Shown here piece by piece: positions 29,190 through 37,378 of a DNA stretch of 64,000 bases. The DNA lies in NCBI RefSeq assembly GCF_014844035.1, contig NZ_CP062159.1, forward strand, positions 4,216,001 to 4,280,000. Direction: 5' to 3'. Position 1 is the first letter of the stretch. The number at the start of each line of letters is the position of its first letter. A program made the translations under genes and the position numbers. This stretch comes from Flavobacterium sp. MDT1-60 (GTDB lineage: Bacteria; Bacteroidota; Bacteroidia; Flavobacteriales; Flavobacteriaceae). Below the pieces are notes generated by a model that searched no databases, was not told where the DNA came from, and was given only the letters and a program-made list of their open reading frames with translations.

Positions 29190-30479
29190 ATGAAATACTA
29201 TAGTTTAAACCATAATGCACCGGAAGTTTCATTTAAAGAAGCTGTAATACAAGGATTAGCGAGTGATAAAGGATTGTATTTTCCGCAAATCATTACACCT
29301 TTAAATCCGGCGTTTTTTAATGTAATCGAGAATTTAAGCCATAACGATATTGCTTTTGATGTGATTCAGCAATTTGTGGGCGATGACATTCCTGAAGACA
29401 ATTTAAGAGAAATTATTAAAGATACTTTGTCTTTTGATTTTCCGGTTGTGGAAGTTGAAAACGGCATTTATTCGCTGGAACTATTCCACGGGCCAACAAT
29501 GGCTTTTAAAGACGTTGGAGCGCGATTTATGTCACGTTGTCTGGCGTATTTTAATAAAGATAAAAAAAACAGTAAAAATACGGTTTTGGTAGCGACTTCC
29601 GGAGATACGGGAGGTGCGGTTGCGAGCGGATTTCTAGGTGTTGACGGTGTTGATGTTGTGATTTTATATCCGTCAGGAAAAGTGAGCGACATTCAGGAAA
29701 AACAATTGACCACTTTAGGGAAAAACATTAAAGCACTTGAAGTAGATGGTGTTTTCGATGATTGCCAGGACATGGTGAAGAAAGCGTTTTTAGATGAAAC
29801 TTTAGCGCATAAAAACCTGACTTCGGCGAATTCTATTAATATTGCGCGCTGGTTGCCACAAATGTTCTATTTCTTCTTTGCTTACAAAGCGTTGAAAAAA
29901 CAAAACAAACCATTGATTTTCTCCTGCCCAAGCGGAAATTTCGGGAATATCTGTGCCGGAATTATGGCAAAAAAATTAGGTTTACCAATTGAACATTTTG
30001 TAGCGTCTACCAACGTAAACGACACCGTACCAAGATTCTTGGAAAGTGGAAAATACGATCCAAAACCTTCTAAAGCAACCATTTCGAACGCTATGGATGT
30101 TGGAAACCCAAGCAACTTTATTAGAATTCAGGAATTGTACAACAATGATTTAAAGGCTTTCGAAAAAGATTTCTCATCGTACAGTTATACCGATGAAGAA
30201 ACACTAGCAGCCCTAAAACAAATTTACAACACCGACGGTTACATCGCAGAACCACACGGCGCTGTGGGTTATTTAGGTTTGAAAAAAGAATTACAAAAAC
30301 ACGATAACGCGATTGGTGTTTTCTTAGAAACGGCGCATCCTATTAAATTCTTAGATGTGGTTGAACCTGCTTTAGGCATTACACTTCCGATTCCAGAACA
30401 AATTGAGAGTGTTATGAATGAGGATAAAGTGAGTGTGAAGATTAAGAGTTATGAGGAATTGAAGGAATTTTTGGGATAA
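29190..30479 (+). CDS. thrC: Threonine synthase
   Basis: PLP enzyme converting O-phosphohomoserine to threonine, last step of the pathway. The PLP Lys lies in HGPTMAFKDVGARF; the substrate and cofactor segments ATSGDTGGAVA and CPSGNFGNICAG are present. Length 429 is typical of the bacterial class II enzyme. It completes thrABC and is followed by a strong terminator. Confidence 0.95.
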   Translation: MKYYSLNHNAPEVSFKEAVIQGLASDKGLYFPQIITPLNPAFFNVIENLSHNDIAFDVIQQFVGDDIPEDNLREIIKDTLSFDFPVVEVENGIYSLELFHGPTMAFKDVGARFMSRCLAYFNKDKKNSKNTVLVATSGDTGGAVASGFLGVDGVDVVILYPSGKVSDIQEKQLTTLGKNIKALEVDGVFDDCQDMVKKAFLDETLAHKNLTSANSINIARWLPQMFYFFFAYKALKKQNKPLIFSCPSGNFGNICAGIMAKKLGLPIEHFVASTNVNDTVPRFLESGKYDPKPSKATISNAMDVGNPSNFIRIQELYNNDLKAFEKDFSSYSYTDEETLAALKQIYNTDGYIAEPHGAVGYLGLKKELQKHDNAIGVFLETAHPIKFLDVVEPALGITLPIPEQIESVMNEDKVSVKIKSYEELKEFLG

Positions 30480-30504
30480 CCAAATTATTATATTTGTACA
30501 TTAT

Positions 30505-30540
30505 AAAACGACTGATATTTTTTCAGTCGTTTTGTTTTTT
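30505..30540 (+). terminator. thrABC operon terminator
   Basis: AAAACGACTGA (30505-30515) pairs with TCAGTCGTTTT (30523-30533) around a 7-base loop, followed by GTTTTTT. Confidence 0.85.
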
Positions 30541-30557
30541 AAGTCAATACTTATTGT

Positions 30558-30666
30558 CCAAAACATTCTTTAGATTTGTTTTATTCCAAAAAATAATTAT
30601 TCTACATCAAGTCTAAAAATCTAGTAAGAAAAAAACCATATATTTGAAAAGCAAGAAAACGAAACA
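30558..30666 (+). repeat. Promoter-bearing direct repeat, copy A
   Basis: This stretch is similar over its length to 32930-33042 (for example TTTAGATTTGTTTT versus TTTAGATCTGTTTT, CATATATTTG in both, and GCAAGAAAACGAAA versus GCAAGAAAATGAAA). Both copies carry TATATTTG, an exact -7 promoter match (30639-30646 here). It lies just upstream of the TIR-like gene, so it probably drives it. By eye identity is about 70 percent. Confidence 0.65.
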
Positions 30667-30703
30667 AGTTAGGCATAATGTATAAAAACCTCATAAATAG
30701 AAT

Positions 30704-31240
30704 ATGATTTCAATTTTTTTAAGTTACCCAAAACCATTCAACTCTAAACAAGAAAAGTTTATTAACGACATTAAGGAATATTTAAAGAAAAGAGGTTTTG
30801 AACCAAGAACTTTAGGTGTTACGGATTATGATATGGATGAACCTTTAACTGCAATAAGAAGATTAATGTTAGAATCTAACGGACTTCTAACTGTTGCTTT
30901 TAGAAGAACATTTGTAGAAGCTGGAAAAGGAAAACCCAAAAGTGATATTGGCGAAAGCGAATATGACATATCAGGCAAGTGGATTACAAGTCCATACTCC
31001 CAAATAGAACCCGCAATGGCATTTCAAATTGGACTACCTATATTAATATTGAGAGAAGCAGGAGTAATTGCTGACGGAATATTAGAAAGAGGAGTTACTG
31101 GCACCTATCTACCAGAATTTGATTTGGAAAAAGGTGCTTCTTATCTTGAAAATAATGAATGGCAACAGATAATTGGAAAATGGGAAGGTTTTGTTAGAAA
31201 AGTAGTTGAAACTAAAGGAAATCCACCTAAATTATATTAA
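30704..31240 (+). CDS. TIR/deoxyribosyltransferase-like Rossmannoid protein
   Basis: A 178-residue soluble protein. The start MISIFLSYPKP resembles the first strand and loop of TIR and nucleoside 2-deoxyribosyltransferase-like folds; an invariant-looking Glu (Glu102) sits in SQIEPAMAFQIGLPILIL, the place where such enzymes carry their catalytic Glu before the 'GLP' strand. Further marked segments are TLGVTDYDMDEPL and LMLESNGLLTVAFRRT. NAD- or nucleotide-cleaving activity, and a defence or stress role, are inference. It is alone on its transcript behind the repeat-borne promoter and followed by a palindromic element. Horizontal origin is suggested by context, not by base use. Confidence 0.6.
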   Translation: MISIFLSYPKPFNSKQEKFINDIKEYLKKRGFEPRTLGVTDYDMDEPLTAIRRLMLESNGLLTVAFRRTFVEAGKGKPKSDIGESEYDISGKWITSPYSQIEPAMAFQIGLPILILREAGVIADGILERGVTGTYLPEFDLEKGASYLENNEWQQIIGKWEGFVRKVVETKGNPPKLY

Positions 31241-31260
31241 AAACACTATTCTTAACACAC

Positions 31261-31367
31261 GCTACAAGCAAGCTGGGGATTTGGCAAAATTTGAAGATGG
31301 TCTCGTATTTGGAAAAATAGTTTTTAACCAAAAGTTTAGGCTTTCCTAATCCCAGCCTGCATGTAGC
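31261..31367. repeat. Palindromic element with 17-bp imperfect inverted ends
   Basis: GCTACAAGCAAGCTGGG (31261-31277) pairs with CCCAGCCTGCATGTAGC (31351-31367) with two mismatches; the inner part can extend the stem with bulges. It sits 20 bases after the TIR-like gene. It could be a MITE-like relic, a terminator-like structure or a recombination site. Confidence 0.6.
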
Positions 31368-31401
31368 ACGAGAACCTTTGTGGCAATTATAAAATATCCG
31401 C

Positions 31402-31794
31402 ATGAAAAAAAAATTATCAATTTTAATCCTCTTTACTCAGCATTTTCTTTTGGACAAATTCAAATTAATATAACTGAAATTTCCCCGCTAGCGAGAGCGT
31501 CCCACTCGTGAACAAAAAGAAATTCAAAACCAATTGGAACGCTCACGAGCGGGACGTTCGCGCTAGCAGAGGAGGTAGAAAAAGTCAATACAGATATCTT
31601 AAATTATAAAAAAAAGATTGCCTAATTCCGCTTATGATTTTGAAAATGATCACGAAGTAAATAATTTAGAATTTTATACTGTAAGGAAACTAAAAGTTGA
31701 TAAATGCCCATATGGCAAAGACTATAAAGATGAATGTTTAATTTATAAGGATGAATTAAGTTGTGTACATTTATTTTATGATGTCAAAGATTAA
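31402..31794 (+). pseudogene. Decayed gene for a small exported protein
   Basis: Remains of a protein of perhaps 100-110 residues. From ATG 31402 the frame gives MKKKLSILILF, then loses frame by one base near 31434-31438; the next frame reads SAFSFGQIQINITEIS, completing a signal peptide. A 90-base palindromic repeat then interrupts it (31483-31571). After it come EEVEKVNTDILNYKK and, past a second shift in an A run, PNSAYDFENDHEVNN and more up to the TAA at 31792. At least three lesions make it non-functional. Function unknown. Confidence 0.7.
31483..31571. repeat. GCTAGCG-type palindromic repeat inserted in a pseudogene
   Basis: The arm at 31487-31510 (GCTAGCGAGAGCGTCCCACT...) pairs with 31544-31567 over 24 bp with three mismatches; the loop holds AAAGAAATTCAAAACC. 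A half copy is at 32351-32393. It is GC-rich against very AT-rich surroundings. Confidence 0.75.
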
Positions 31795-31812
31795 AAATTA
31801 TTTAAATAAAAA

Positions 31813-32328
31813 ATGGATATAGAAAAAATAAAAAAATTCAACTCTGAATTAATTGAGAAAAAAATTACAATATGCTGTGCCGAAAGTATTACAGCAGGAT
31901 TATTAGCAAGTACAATTGCATCTATTCCTGGAGCTTCAAGTGTCCTTAAAGGTAGTATTGTAACATACAATCCTGAGCTTAAAATTTCTATTTTAGGTGT
32001 AAAGCCAGAAACTCTATTTAAACATTCTGCTGAATCAATTGAAACCACAGTAGAAATGGTTAACGGTTTAGTAAAAACTTATTCAAATGCACAATTATAT
32101 GTAGCAGTTACAGGAGTCGCATCTGAACCATTAGAAAATTCAGGAGTAATTAAAAAATGGGGACAAGTGTATATTGCAATTTATTATAATAATGAAGTTT
32201 ATGAAACTGATAAAATTATAGATTTTATTAAAACAGATGAAATTGAAATAAGGAATGAAATAAGAGAAAAAACAGTTGATTTAATTCTAGAAAAAATTTT
32301 AGAAGTTATTTACAAACCTGTTTCTTAA
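31813..32328 (+). CDS. CinA C-terminal / PncC-type NMN amidohydrolase
   Basis: A stand-alone CinA C-terminal (PncC) domain, 171 residues. In characterised members this domain deamidates nicotinamide mononucleotide to nicotinate mononucleotide. The family markers are AESITAGLLASTIASIPGAS, KGSIVTYNPELKISILGV and the AVTGVASE segment. It lacks the N-terminal MoCF domain of full-length CinA. Very AT-rich, like the neighbouring accessory genes. It is 18 bases after a pseudogene stop, and its own promoter is unclear. Confidence 0.85.
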   Translation: MDIEKIKKFNSELIEKKITICCAESITAGLLASTIASIPGASSVLKGSIVTYNPELKISILGVKPETLFKHSAESIETTVEMVNGLVKTYSNAQLYVAVTGVASEPLENSGVIKKWGQVYIAIYYNNEVYETDKIIDFIKTDEIEIRNEIREKTVDLILEKILEVIYKPVS

Positions 32329-32350
32329 CTTTCCAAAATATTTTTCTCTA

Positions 32351-32393
32351 GCTAGCGCGAGCGTCCCGCTCGTGAACACAAAGAAATTCAAAA
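32351..32393. repeat. Half copy of the GCTAGCG repeat
   Basis: About 43 bases nearly identical to the left arm and loop of the element at 31487 (GCTAGCGCGAGCGTCCCGCT, then AAAGAAATTCAAAA). A shorter fragment, GCTAGCGAGAG, is at 32910-32920. Confidence 0.7.
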
Positions 32394-32451
32394 TCACTTT
32401 AAACTTAATTAATTATCTGAACATCCAATAACTTTTTTTAATTTTAAATAA

Positions 32452-32898
32452 ATGAGTGAATTAATAACAGAAAGTCTTTATTGCCAAATTAGTGATAAAC
32501 TTTTAAAAGAAATAGACCTATCTAAACTTCCTTTATATGGAGAATATGAATACTACAAAATTACTGCGGAAAGATATGGTAAAGTAAAAATAAAATTAGA
32601 TATCGAAAAAGATATTGATAAAATAAAATATGTAGAAAGCTTAAATAGCAAAAGATTATCTTCACAGAATTATTACACATATGAATGGGAAGTTGAAGAA
32701 AAAAAACTTCCAAAAGTTTACGAACCCCTTATTAGACCTGAAATAATGCGGTTTATTGAAATCTTTTCAATTTTCAACAAAAATAAAAATGTTATTTTAA
32801 AATTTTCGGTTGTTGATGGAGATTATAAAACCTCTGAAAAATATGCATATGAATTAGCTGTGAGATATGCATTAATTGAACTATTTAATCAGATATAA
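32452..32898 (+). CDS. Hypothetical protein, accessory island
   Basis: A 148-residue soluble protein that I do not recognise. It has no signal peptide, no membrane helix and no Cys pattern. Composition is Lys/Glu/Tyr-rich, with alternating beta-strand stretches such as YEYYKITAERYGKVKIKLDI and a C-terminal helix. It lies between two GCTAGCG repeat fragments, 123 bases after the PncC-like gene. Codon use is extremely AT-biased, consistent with a real accessory gene. Function cannot be inferred. Confidence 0.6.
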   Translation: MSELITESLYCQISDKLLKEIDLSKLPLYGEYEYYKITAERYGKVKIKLDIEKDIDKIKYVESLNSKRLSSQNYYTYEWEVEEKKLPKVYEPLIRPEIMRFIEIFSIFNKNKNVILKFSVVDGDYKTSEKYAYELAVRYALIELFNQI

Positions 32899-32929
32899 AA
32901 ACATCGCTTGCTAGCGAGAGATCATGCTT

Positions 32930-33042
32930 TCCGAAATATTTTTTTAGATCTGTTTTGTTAAAAAAATAAAAAAATGCTCTGTATTAAGTGTAGAAATATC
33001 TACAAAAAAAACATATATTTGGTCAGCAAGAAAATGAAATAA
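32930..33042 (+). repeat. Promoter-bearing direct repeat, copy B
   Basis: Second copy of the unit at 30558-30666, in the same orientation, with the exact -7 match TATATTTG at 33014-33021. No intact gene follows on the plus strand: the next 140 bases hold a CGAAGTC/GACTTCG hairpin and no convincing frame, so this promoter copy looks orphaned. Confidence 0.6.
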
Positions 33043-33174
33043 CTCTTCGCTTATTTACCCGAATTAGATATAAATTCCCGCTCCTATATTCCGTTTCAAT
33101 GTATTGCAATTTGCTTTGTGGTTAATTGAACGGGGACGAAGTCGGGAGACTTCGCACAGCATAAGAAACAAGCA

Positions 33175-33207
33175 TAAAAAAAAGATCTTGATAAGATCCC
33201 TTTTTTA
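33175..33207 (-). terminator. Terminator of the XRE regulator gene
   Basis: GATCTT and AAGATC form a stem around GAT, flanked by A8 and T6 runs; on the minus strand the A8 becomes the U run, 24 bases past the stop. Confidence 0.6.
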
Positions 33208-33230
33208 CAATCAATATATATCTAAAAACG

Positions 33231-33623
33231 TTATTTCCCGTTCAATAATTTCTCTAAATACTCAACTTTATCTTTTTCAGCTTGCACCAAGCGTTCGTAA
33301 AGTTCAACTACTTTATCAAGAGGACTAAAAGTACAATTTGTTGCAAAAATGCTACCTGTTGTAACAATATTATCATGAAAACTATTAAAGTAATTAATAA
33401 CACCTTCCTCTGAAAAGTTCTTAATCGCTTCAACAGAAACTCCCAAAGCCTTTGCTACTTCAATTAGTTTTTGTTCGTCTACAATTTCGCTGTTTTCAAT
33501 AGCCGAAACTGCCTGCTGACTTGTTCCTAAAGCCTGTGCCAGTGCTTCCTGTTTCATATCTTTAAGCTCTCTGATACGGCTTATATTTCTGCCGATATGT
33601 TTGGGTTTTATTGCTGTACTCAT
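33231..33623 (-). CDS. XRE-family transcriptional regulator
   Basis: A 130-residue DNA-binding protein with an N-terminal helix-turn-helix of the Cro/C1 type (IGRNISRIRELKDMKQEALAQALGTSQQAVSAIEN, about residues 10-45) followed by a linker and a C-terminal helix (SPLDKVVELYERLVQAEKD) that probably dimerises. This arrangement is common for small regulators next to accessory or mobile regions in Bacteroidota. A TATCTTTG -7 element (33628-33635, minus strand) is so close to the ATG that the mRNA may be leaderless. Its target is unknown. Confidence 0.88.
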   Translation of the reverse strand: MSTAIKPKHIGRNISRIRELKDMKQEALAQALGTSQQAVSAIENSEIVDEQKLIEVAKALGVSVEAIKNFSEEGVINYFNSFHDNIVTTGSIFATNCTFSPLDKVVELYERLVQAEKDKVEYLEKLLNGK

Positions 33624-33878
33624 AATTCAAAGATATTTAAAATTCTTAAACGAAAATAAATTTCGGTAAAAAACAAATTTGTTTTGTAAGATACTCTTTT
33701 CATAATTGACAAATTCGGCCTTAGCCCAAAATGCACATTTCAATATTCTTAACCGCGAGTTACACAAACTTTCCCTAATTCACTTAAAGAATTTCTATAA
33801 TTAGTGACTTTGTTTTTTAATTCTGAAATTAGCTTTTTGTAAGCATAATTACTATGTTTGATAGATCAAAAACCAACT

Positions 33879-34820
33879 ATGAAAAGAAGGGACTTCGTTA
33901 AAACATCATTACTTTTTATCACATCGGTACAATTGTTTCCTAACAAATTGCTTGATTCCACTTCATTCCTTAGAAGTAATTTCAAATACATTTATACGAA
34001 TTCTAAACTTAAAAATCAGTTCTTTTTGTTTTTGAAAAACGTGTTTAATTTATATCCGGAGAAGGAATTCCATAAATTAATTTATGACAACACGATTTCA
34101 AAAAGCACTGATAAAGAGATTTATACAGCAACACAATCACAGTTAGACGACATTACACCTATGTTATCAAGTGTTCGCTATCAGCTTCCTGCTTTGATGC
34201 ATCAAAAAAATGAAATGTCGGTAGAAACGGTTGCTCTGTTGGGAGAAGGCACTTCTTATAATGGTTATTTAGAAATTGGATCTTCGGGTCGATATCTGGA
34301 TTATCTGGAAGAAAGCATTTCCATCAAAGGGAAAAGATATTATGCTGATGGCCGAAAACCAAAATATTCCTTTACAGAAATGGTCGAGCGCGGGCAAATT
34401 GCTGTTGGCGCAGCATACATTCAATTTACTAATTACGAAACCAAATTTGGGGATTATGTTCCGCACAATAGTGTAGATCTCGTAACTGTTTATATCGGCT
34501 TTCATCATTGTCCTTTAGAGTTGCGAACGCAATACATTTCTTCGATCAGAGATACGATGCGCGTGGGCGGAAAACTGATTTTAAGAGATCATAATTGCGA
34601 TACCGAAGATCAAAAAGTGTTGGTTGCATTGGCGCACGATGTCTTTAATTTAGGCGTAAACGAAACCTGGGAATACAATGCCAAAGAGGTTCGGAACTTT
34701 TATTCTTTAGACTTTATTTGTGCTTTTGTTGAAAACATCGGATTTAAATTCAACAAAAAAACATTGTATCAAAAAGGCGATCCTACCAAAAATGCTTTAA
34801 TGGTTTTCACAAAAATATAA
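33879..34820 (+). CDS. SAM methyltransferase-like protein with an RR signal-like N terminus
   Basis: The start at ATG 33879 gives MKRRDFVKTSLLFITSVQLF, a twin-arginine motif plus hydrophobic stretch that resembles a Tat signal; the TTG seven codons upstream is less likely. The middle reads YLEIGSSGRYLDYL (SAM-binding loop type), VDLVTVYIGFHHCP and MRVGGKLILRDHNC, the order seen in class I SAM-dependent methyltransferases. Export of a SAM-dependent enzyme would be odd, since SAM is cytoplasmic; the N terminus might instead be a membrane anchor. It is 20 bases upstream of an FAD oxidase and likely in one operon. Substrate unknown. Confidence 0.65.
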   Translation: MKRRDFVKTSLLFITSVQLFPNKLLDSTSFLRSNFKYIYTNSKLKNQFFLFLKNVFNLYPEKEFHKLIYDNTISKSTDKEIYTATQSQLDDITPMLSSVRYQLPALMHQKNEMSVETVALLGEGTSYNGYLEIGSSGRYLDYLEESISIKGKRYYADGRKPKYSFTEMVERGQIAVGAAYIQFTNYETKFGDYVPHNSVDLVTVYIGFHHCPLELRTQYISSIRDTMRVGGKLILRDHNCDTEDQKVLVALAHDVFNLGVNETWEYNAKEVRNFYSLDFICAFVENIGFKFNKKTLYQKGDPTKNALMVFTKI

Positions 34821-34840
34821 TCTCTTTTCTATACGCCTTT

Positions 34841-37360
34841 ATGAAGAAAATCTACCGTTTTATTCAATTGCTATTCGCCTGGTTACTCAAAATTATACAA
34901 TTCATTTACGCCGGAATCAAAAAAGCGATTCGGTTTATCAATAGAAAAAAACGCAGGGCAATTCCGTTTTACGGTTTGCTTTTATTTGTTTTATACATTT
35001 TCTTATTAATCCAATTTTCCGGAGATTCAAAATTCGACACCACGATCGACAATAAAACCCTGAATGATATTACACAAATCAACCCCATTCAGGTCAATCA
35101 AATTATCAAACCCAAAACGGTAAACGAAATTGTTTCTGCCATAAAAAACACGACCGGACCTATTTCAATAGGCGGTGGAAAATACAGCATGGGCGGACAA
35201 ACGGCCTTCGAAAACAGTTTACATATCGATATGCGATCTTTCAATAAAATCGTCCGTATTGATACCACTAAAAAGCAGATTACGGTTCAGGCAGGAATTC
35301 GTTGGAGAGATATTCAGACGGTTATTGATCCTTTGAATTTGTCTATCAAAATTATGCAGACGTATTCTAATTTTACGGTTGGCGGTGCGATTTCGGTAAA
35401 TTGCCACGGAAGATATGTGGGTTATGGTCCTATTATTTCTTCGGTTTTAGAATTAAAAATTATTACGGCAAATGGCGACATTATCATTGCGAACCGACAA
35501 GTAAATCAGGATGTTTTTAATGCCGCAATTGGCGGTTATGGCGGAATTGGCGTTATCGCCGAAGCAACTTTGCAATTGGTCGACAACGAAAAAGTAGAAC
35601 GATTCCATCAGGTCATGCCTATTGAAGAGTACAAAGCTTATTTTGATAAAAACATTAGAAATAACCAAAATGTTATTTTTCAGAATGGGAATTTATATCC
35701 ACCGAAATACGACAAAATAATGAGTATTTCATGGGAGAAAACCACAAAACCCTTAACTGATACTGACCGCTTAATAGATGAAACTCAAAATTATTGGCTG
35801 GAGTCCAACTTATCCGGAGTTGTTTCCTGGGGAAATTCCGGAAAATGGATCCGCGAATACGCCATTGATCCTTTGTATTTTATTCCGAAAACGGTTCGAT
35901 GGCGCAATAAAGAAGCAAGTTATGATGTAAAGGAATTAGAACCTTCTTCCCGAGAAAAGTCAACGTATGTATTGCAGGAATACTTTATTCCGGTGGAGAA
36001 TATAAAATCATTTATTCCGAAAATGAGCGTCGTTTTTCAGAACAATAAGGTGAATGTTATAAATGTTTCGCTGAGACATGCTTTGCCGGATCATGAAAGT
36101 TATCTTTCGTGGGCCAACAGAGAGGTTTTTGCTTTTGTAATTTACTATAAACAAGATACCAATCCAGAAGCAAAAGACCATGTCAAGAAATGGACACTTG
36201 AAATGACGGATGCTATTTTAAGCGAAAACGGAACCTGGTACCTTCCCTATCAGCCTCACGCGACTGTTAAACAATTTCAAAAAGGGTATCCAAATAGTGC
36301 CAAATATTTCGCTTTAAAAAATAAGTTAGATCCGGACCAGCGCTTTACAAACAAGTTATTGGACAAGTATAATCCGTATACTGAGAACAATTTAGCGCAT
36401 CAAAAAAAGAAAATAAAAGAATATTTCAGAGCAGAAGAACAAACGGTTCTAACGGTTCCTGAATGGTATTTGGTTTACAATCCAAAAGAGTATGCAGACT
36501 ATTTAAAAAGTGGCAAAAATCCGTCTGATTTTCCTTTTTATAAATCGATTGATGAATATTGGAAATTGTACGACCGTTCCATAAAACTAACTTCAAAAGC
36601 TTATCCTGAAAACGCCGAATATAAAACGATGTTGCAAGTCATCGGCGTAAGCATGACCATGGAATATGGCGCGAAAATTCTTTATGAAAATACTACGGGA
36701 AGATTCTTTTCTTTATTTGCAGAAGACAAAATTTCAAAACAAGAAGAAATAATAATTGATGCTCAAAAAGCCTACAGCGACTTTGTTTACCAAACGGCCT
36801 GGTATGAATTTGAATTTCTGCCATGGATTAAAAAAGTGTGGTCTGCTTCTGATAATTCCGATTGCAGTACATTAAGAAAATGGGAAAGAACGATGTTGTT
36901 TACAGTTGAATTTTCGTTTAAGGCTTTTTATTCCAAACTTATTGAGTGGGGCGCAAAATCCAGCTACGAAACGCCATCTAATCTTATTTATTTAATTGTT
37001 TCTAATACTGATGCTATTAAAGAAAATAAAGACTTAAAAATCATCAAAAAAGGAAATGGCGATAAAATGATTATTGCAATTACAAGATGGGAAATTTTCA
37101 CAAAAGAAATAATAAAACTTTCGAATCAGGATGTGAAAATCTATGAGATTTCAGGGAATGATGAAATTGCGGTTTCGACAATTGAAAATGCATCCAAAAG
37201 AATTAATTTTAAAGATTCGAAGCTGTTATACCAATCTAAAATAGTGACAAATGATACGCTGAAACGAAATGTTTATCTTTTGTCTGTTGAAAAATTATTG
37301 CTTTTTATCAGAAATGCTAAGAATGAAAATAGTACTATTGAACATGTTTATGATTATTAA
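34841..37360 (+). CDS. Membrane-anchored FAD-linked oxidase with extra C-terminal module
   Basis: An 839-residue protein. A basic N terminus leads to one membrane helix (about residues 43-62), then a PCMH-type FAD-binding domain (about 85-250) with PISIGGGKYSMGGQ, NCHGRYVGYG and GGYGGIGVIAEATLQL, as in aldonolactone-oxidase-like enzymes, and its cap domain to about 525. The remaining 310 residues, starting near VPEWYLVYNPKEYADYL, are a further module I do not recognise; it is Trp/Tyr-rich and mostly helical. It is 20 bases after the methyltransferase-like gene and 18 bases before a lipoprotein gene, so the three are probably one operon. Confidence 0.75.
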   Translation: MKKIYRFIQLLFAWLLKIIQFIYAGIKKAIRFINRKKRRAIPFYGLLLFVLYIFLLIQFSGDSKFDTTIDNKTLNDITQINPIQVNQIIKPKTVNEIVSAIKNTTGPISIGGGKYSMGGQTAFENSLHIDMRSFNKIVRIDTTKKQITVQAGIRWRDIQTVIDPLNLSIKIMQTYSNFTVGGAISVNCHGRYVGYGPIISSVLELKIITANGDIIIANRQVNQDVFNAAIGGYGGIGVIAEATLQLVDNEKVERFHQVMPIEEYKAYFDKNIRNNQNVIFQNGNLYPPKYDKIMSISWEKTTKPLTDTDRLIDETQNYWLESNLSGVVSWGNSGKWIREYAIDPLYFIPKTVRWRNKEASYDVKELEPSSREKSTYVLQEYFIPVENIKSFIPKMSVVFQNNKVNVINVSLRHALPDHESYLSWANREVFAFVIYYKQDTNPEAKDHVKKWTLEMTDAILSENGTWYLPYQPHATVKQFQKGYPNSAKYFALKNKLDPDQRFTNKLLDKYNPYTENNLAHQKKKIKEYFRAEEQTVLTVPEWYLVYNPKEYADYLKSGKNPSDFPFYKSIDEYWKLYDRSIKLTSKAYPENAEYKTMLQVIGVSMTMEYGAKILYENTTGRFFSLFAEDKISKQEEIIIDAQKAYSDFVYQTAWYEFEFLPWIKKVWSASDNSDCSTLRKWERTMLFTVEFSFKAFYSKLIEWGAKSSYETPSNLIYLIVSNTDAIKENKDLKIIKKGNGDKMIIAITRWEIFTKEIIKLSNQDVKIYEISGNDEIAVSTIENASKRINFKDSKLLYQSKIVTNDTLKRNVYLLSVEKLLLFIRNAKNENSTIEHVYDY

Positions 37361-37378
37361 TATAATTTTAAAAAAACT

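Noticed and set aside
30668..30674. GTTAGGC, fitting the integron core consensus GTTRRRY, shortly before the TIR-like gene
   Set aside because: The palindrome after the gene lacks the matching RYYYAAC/GTTRRRY cores, no integrase is in the window, and a 7-mer of this type occurs often by chance.
33104..33328. A 74-codon plus-strand frame before the XRE regulator
   Set aside because: It runs antisense into the regulator gene, crosses that gene's terminator and gives no recognisable protein.
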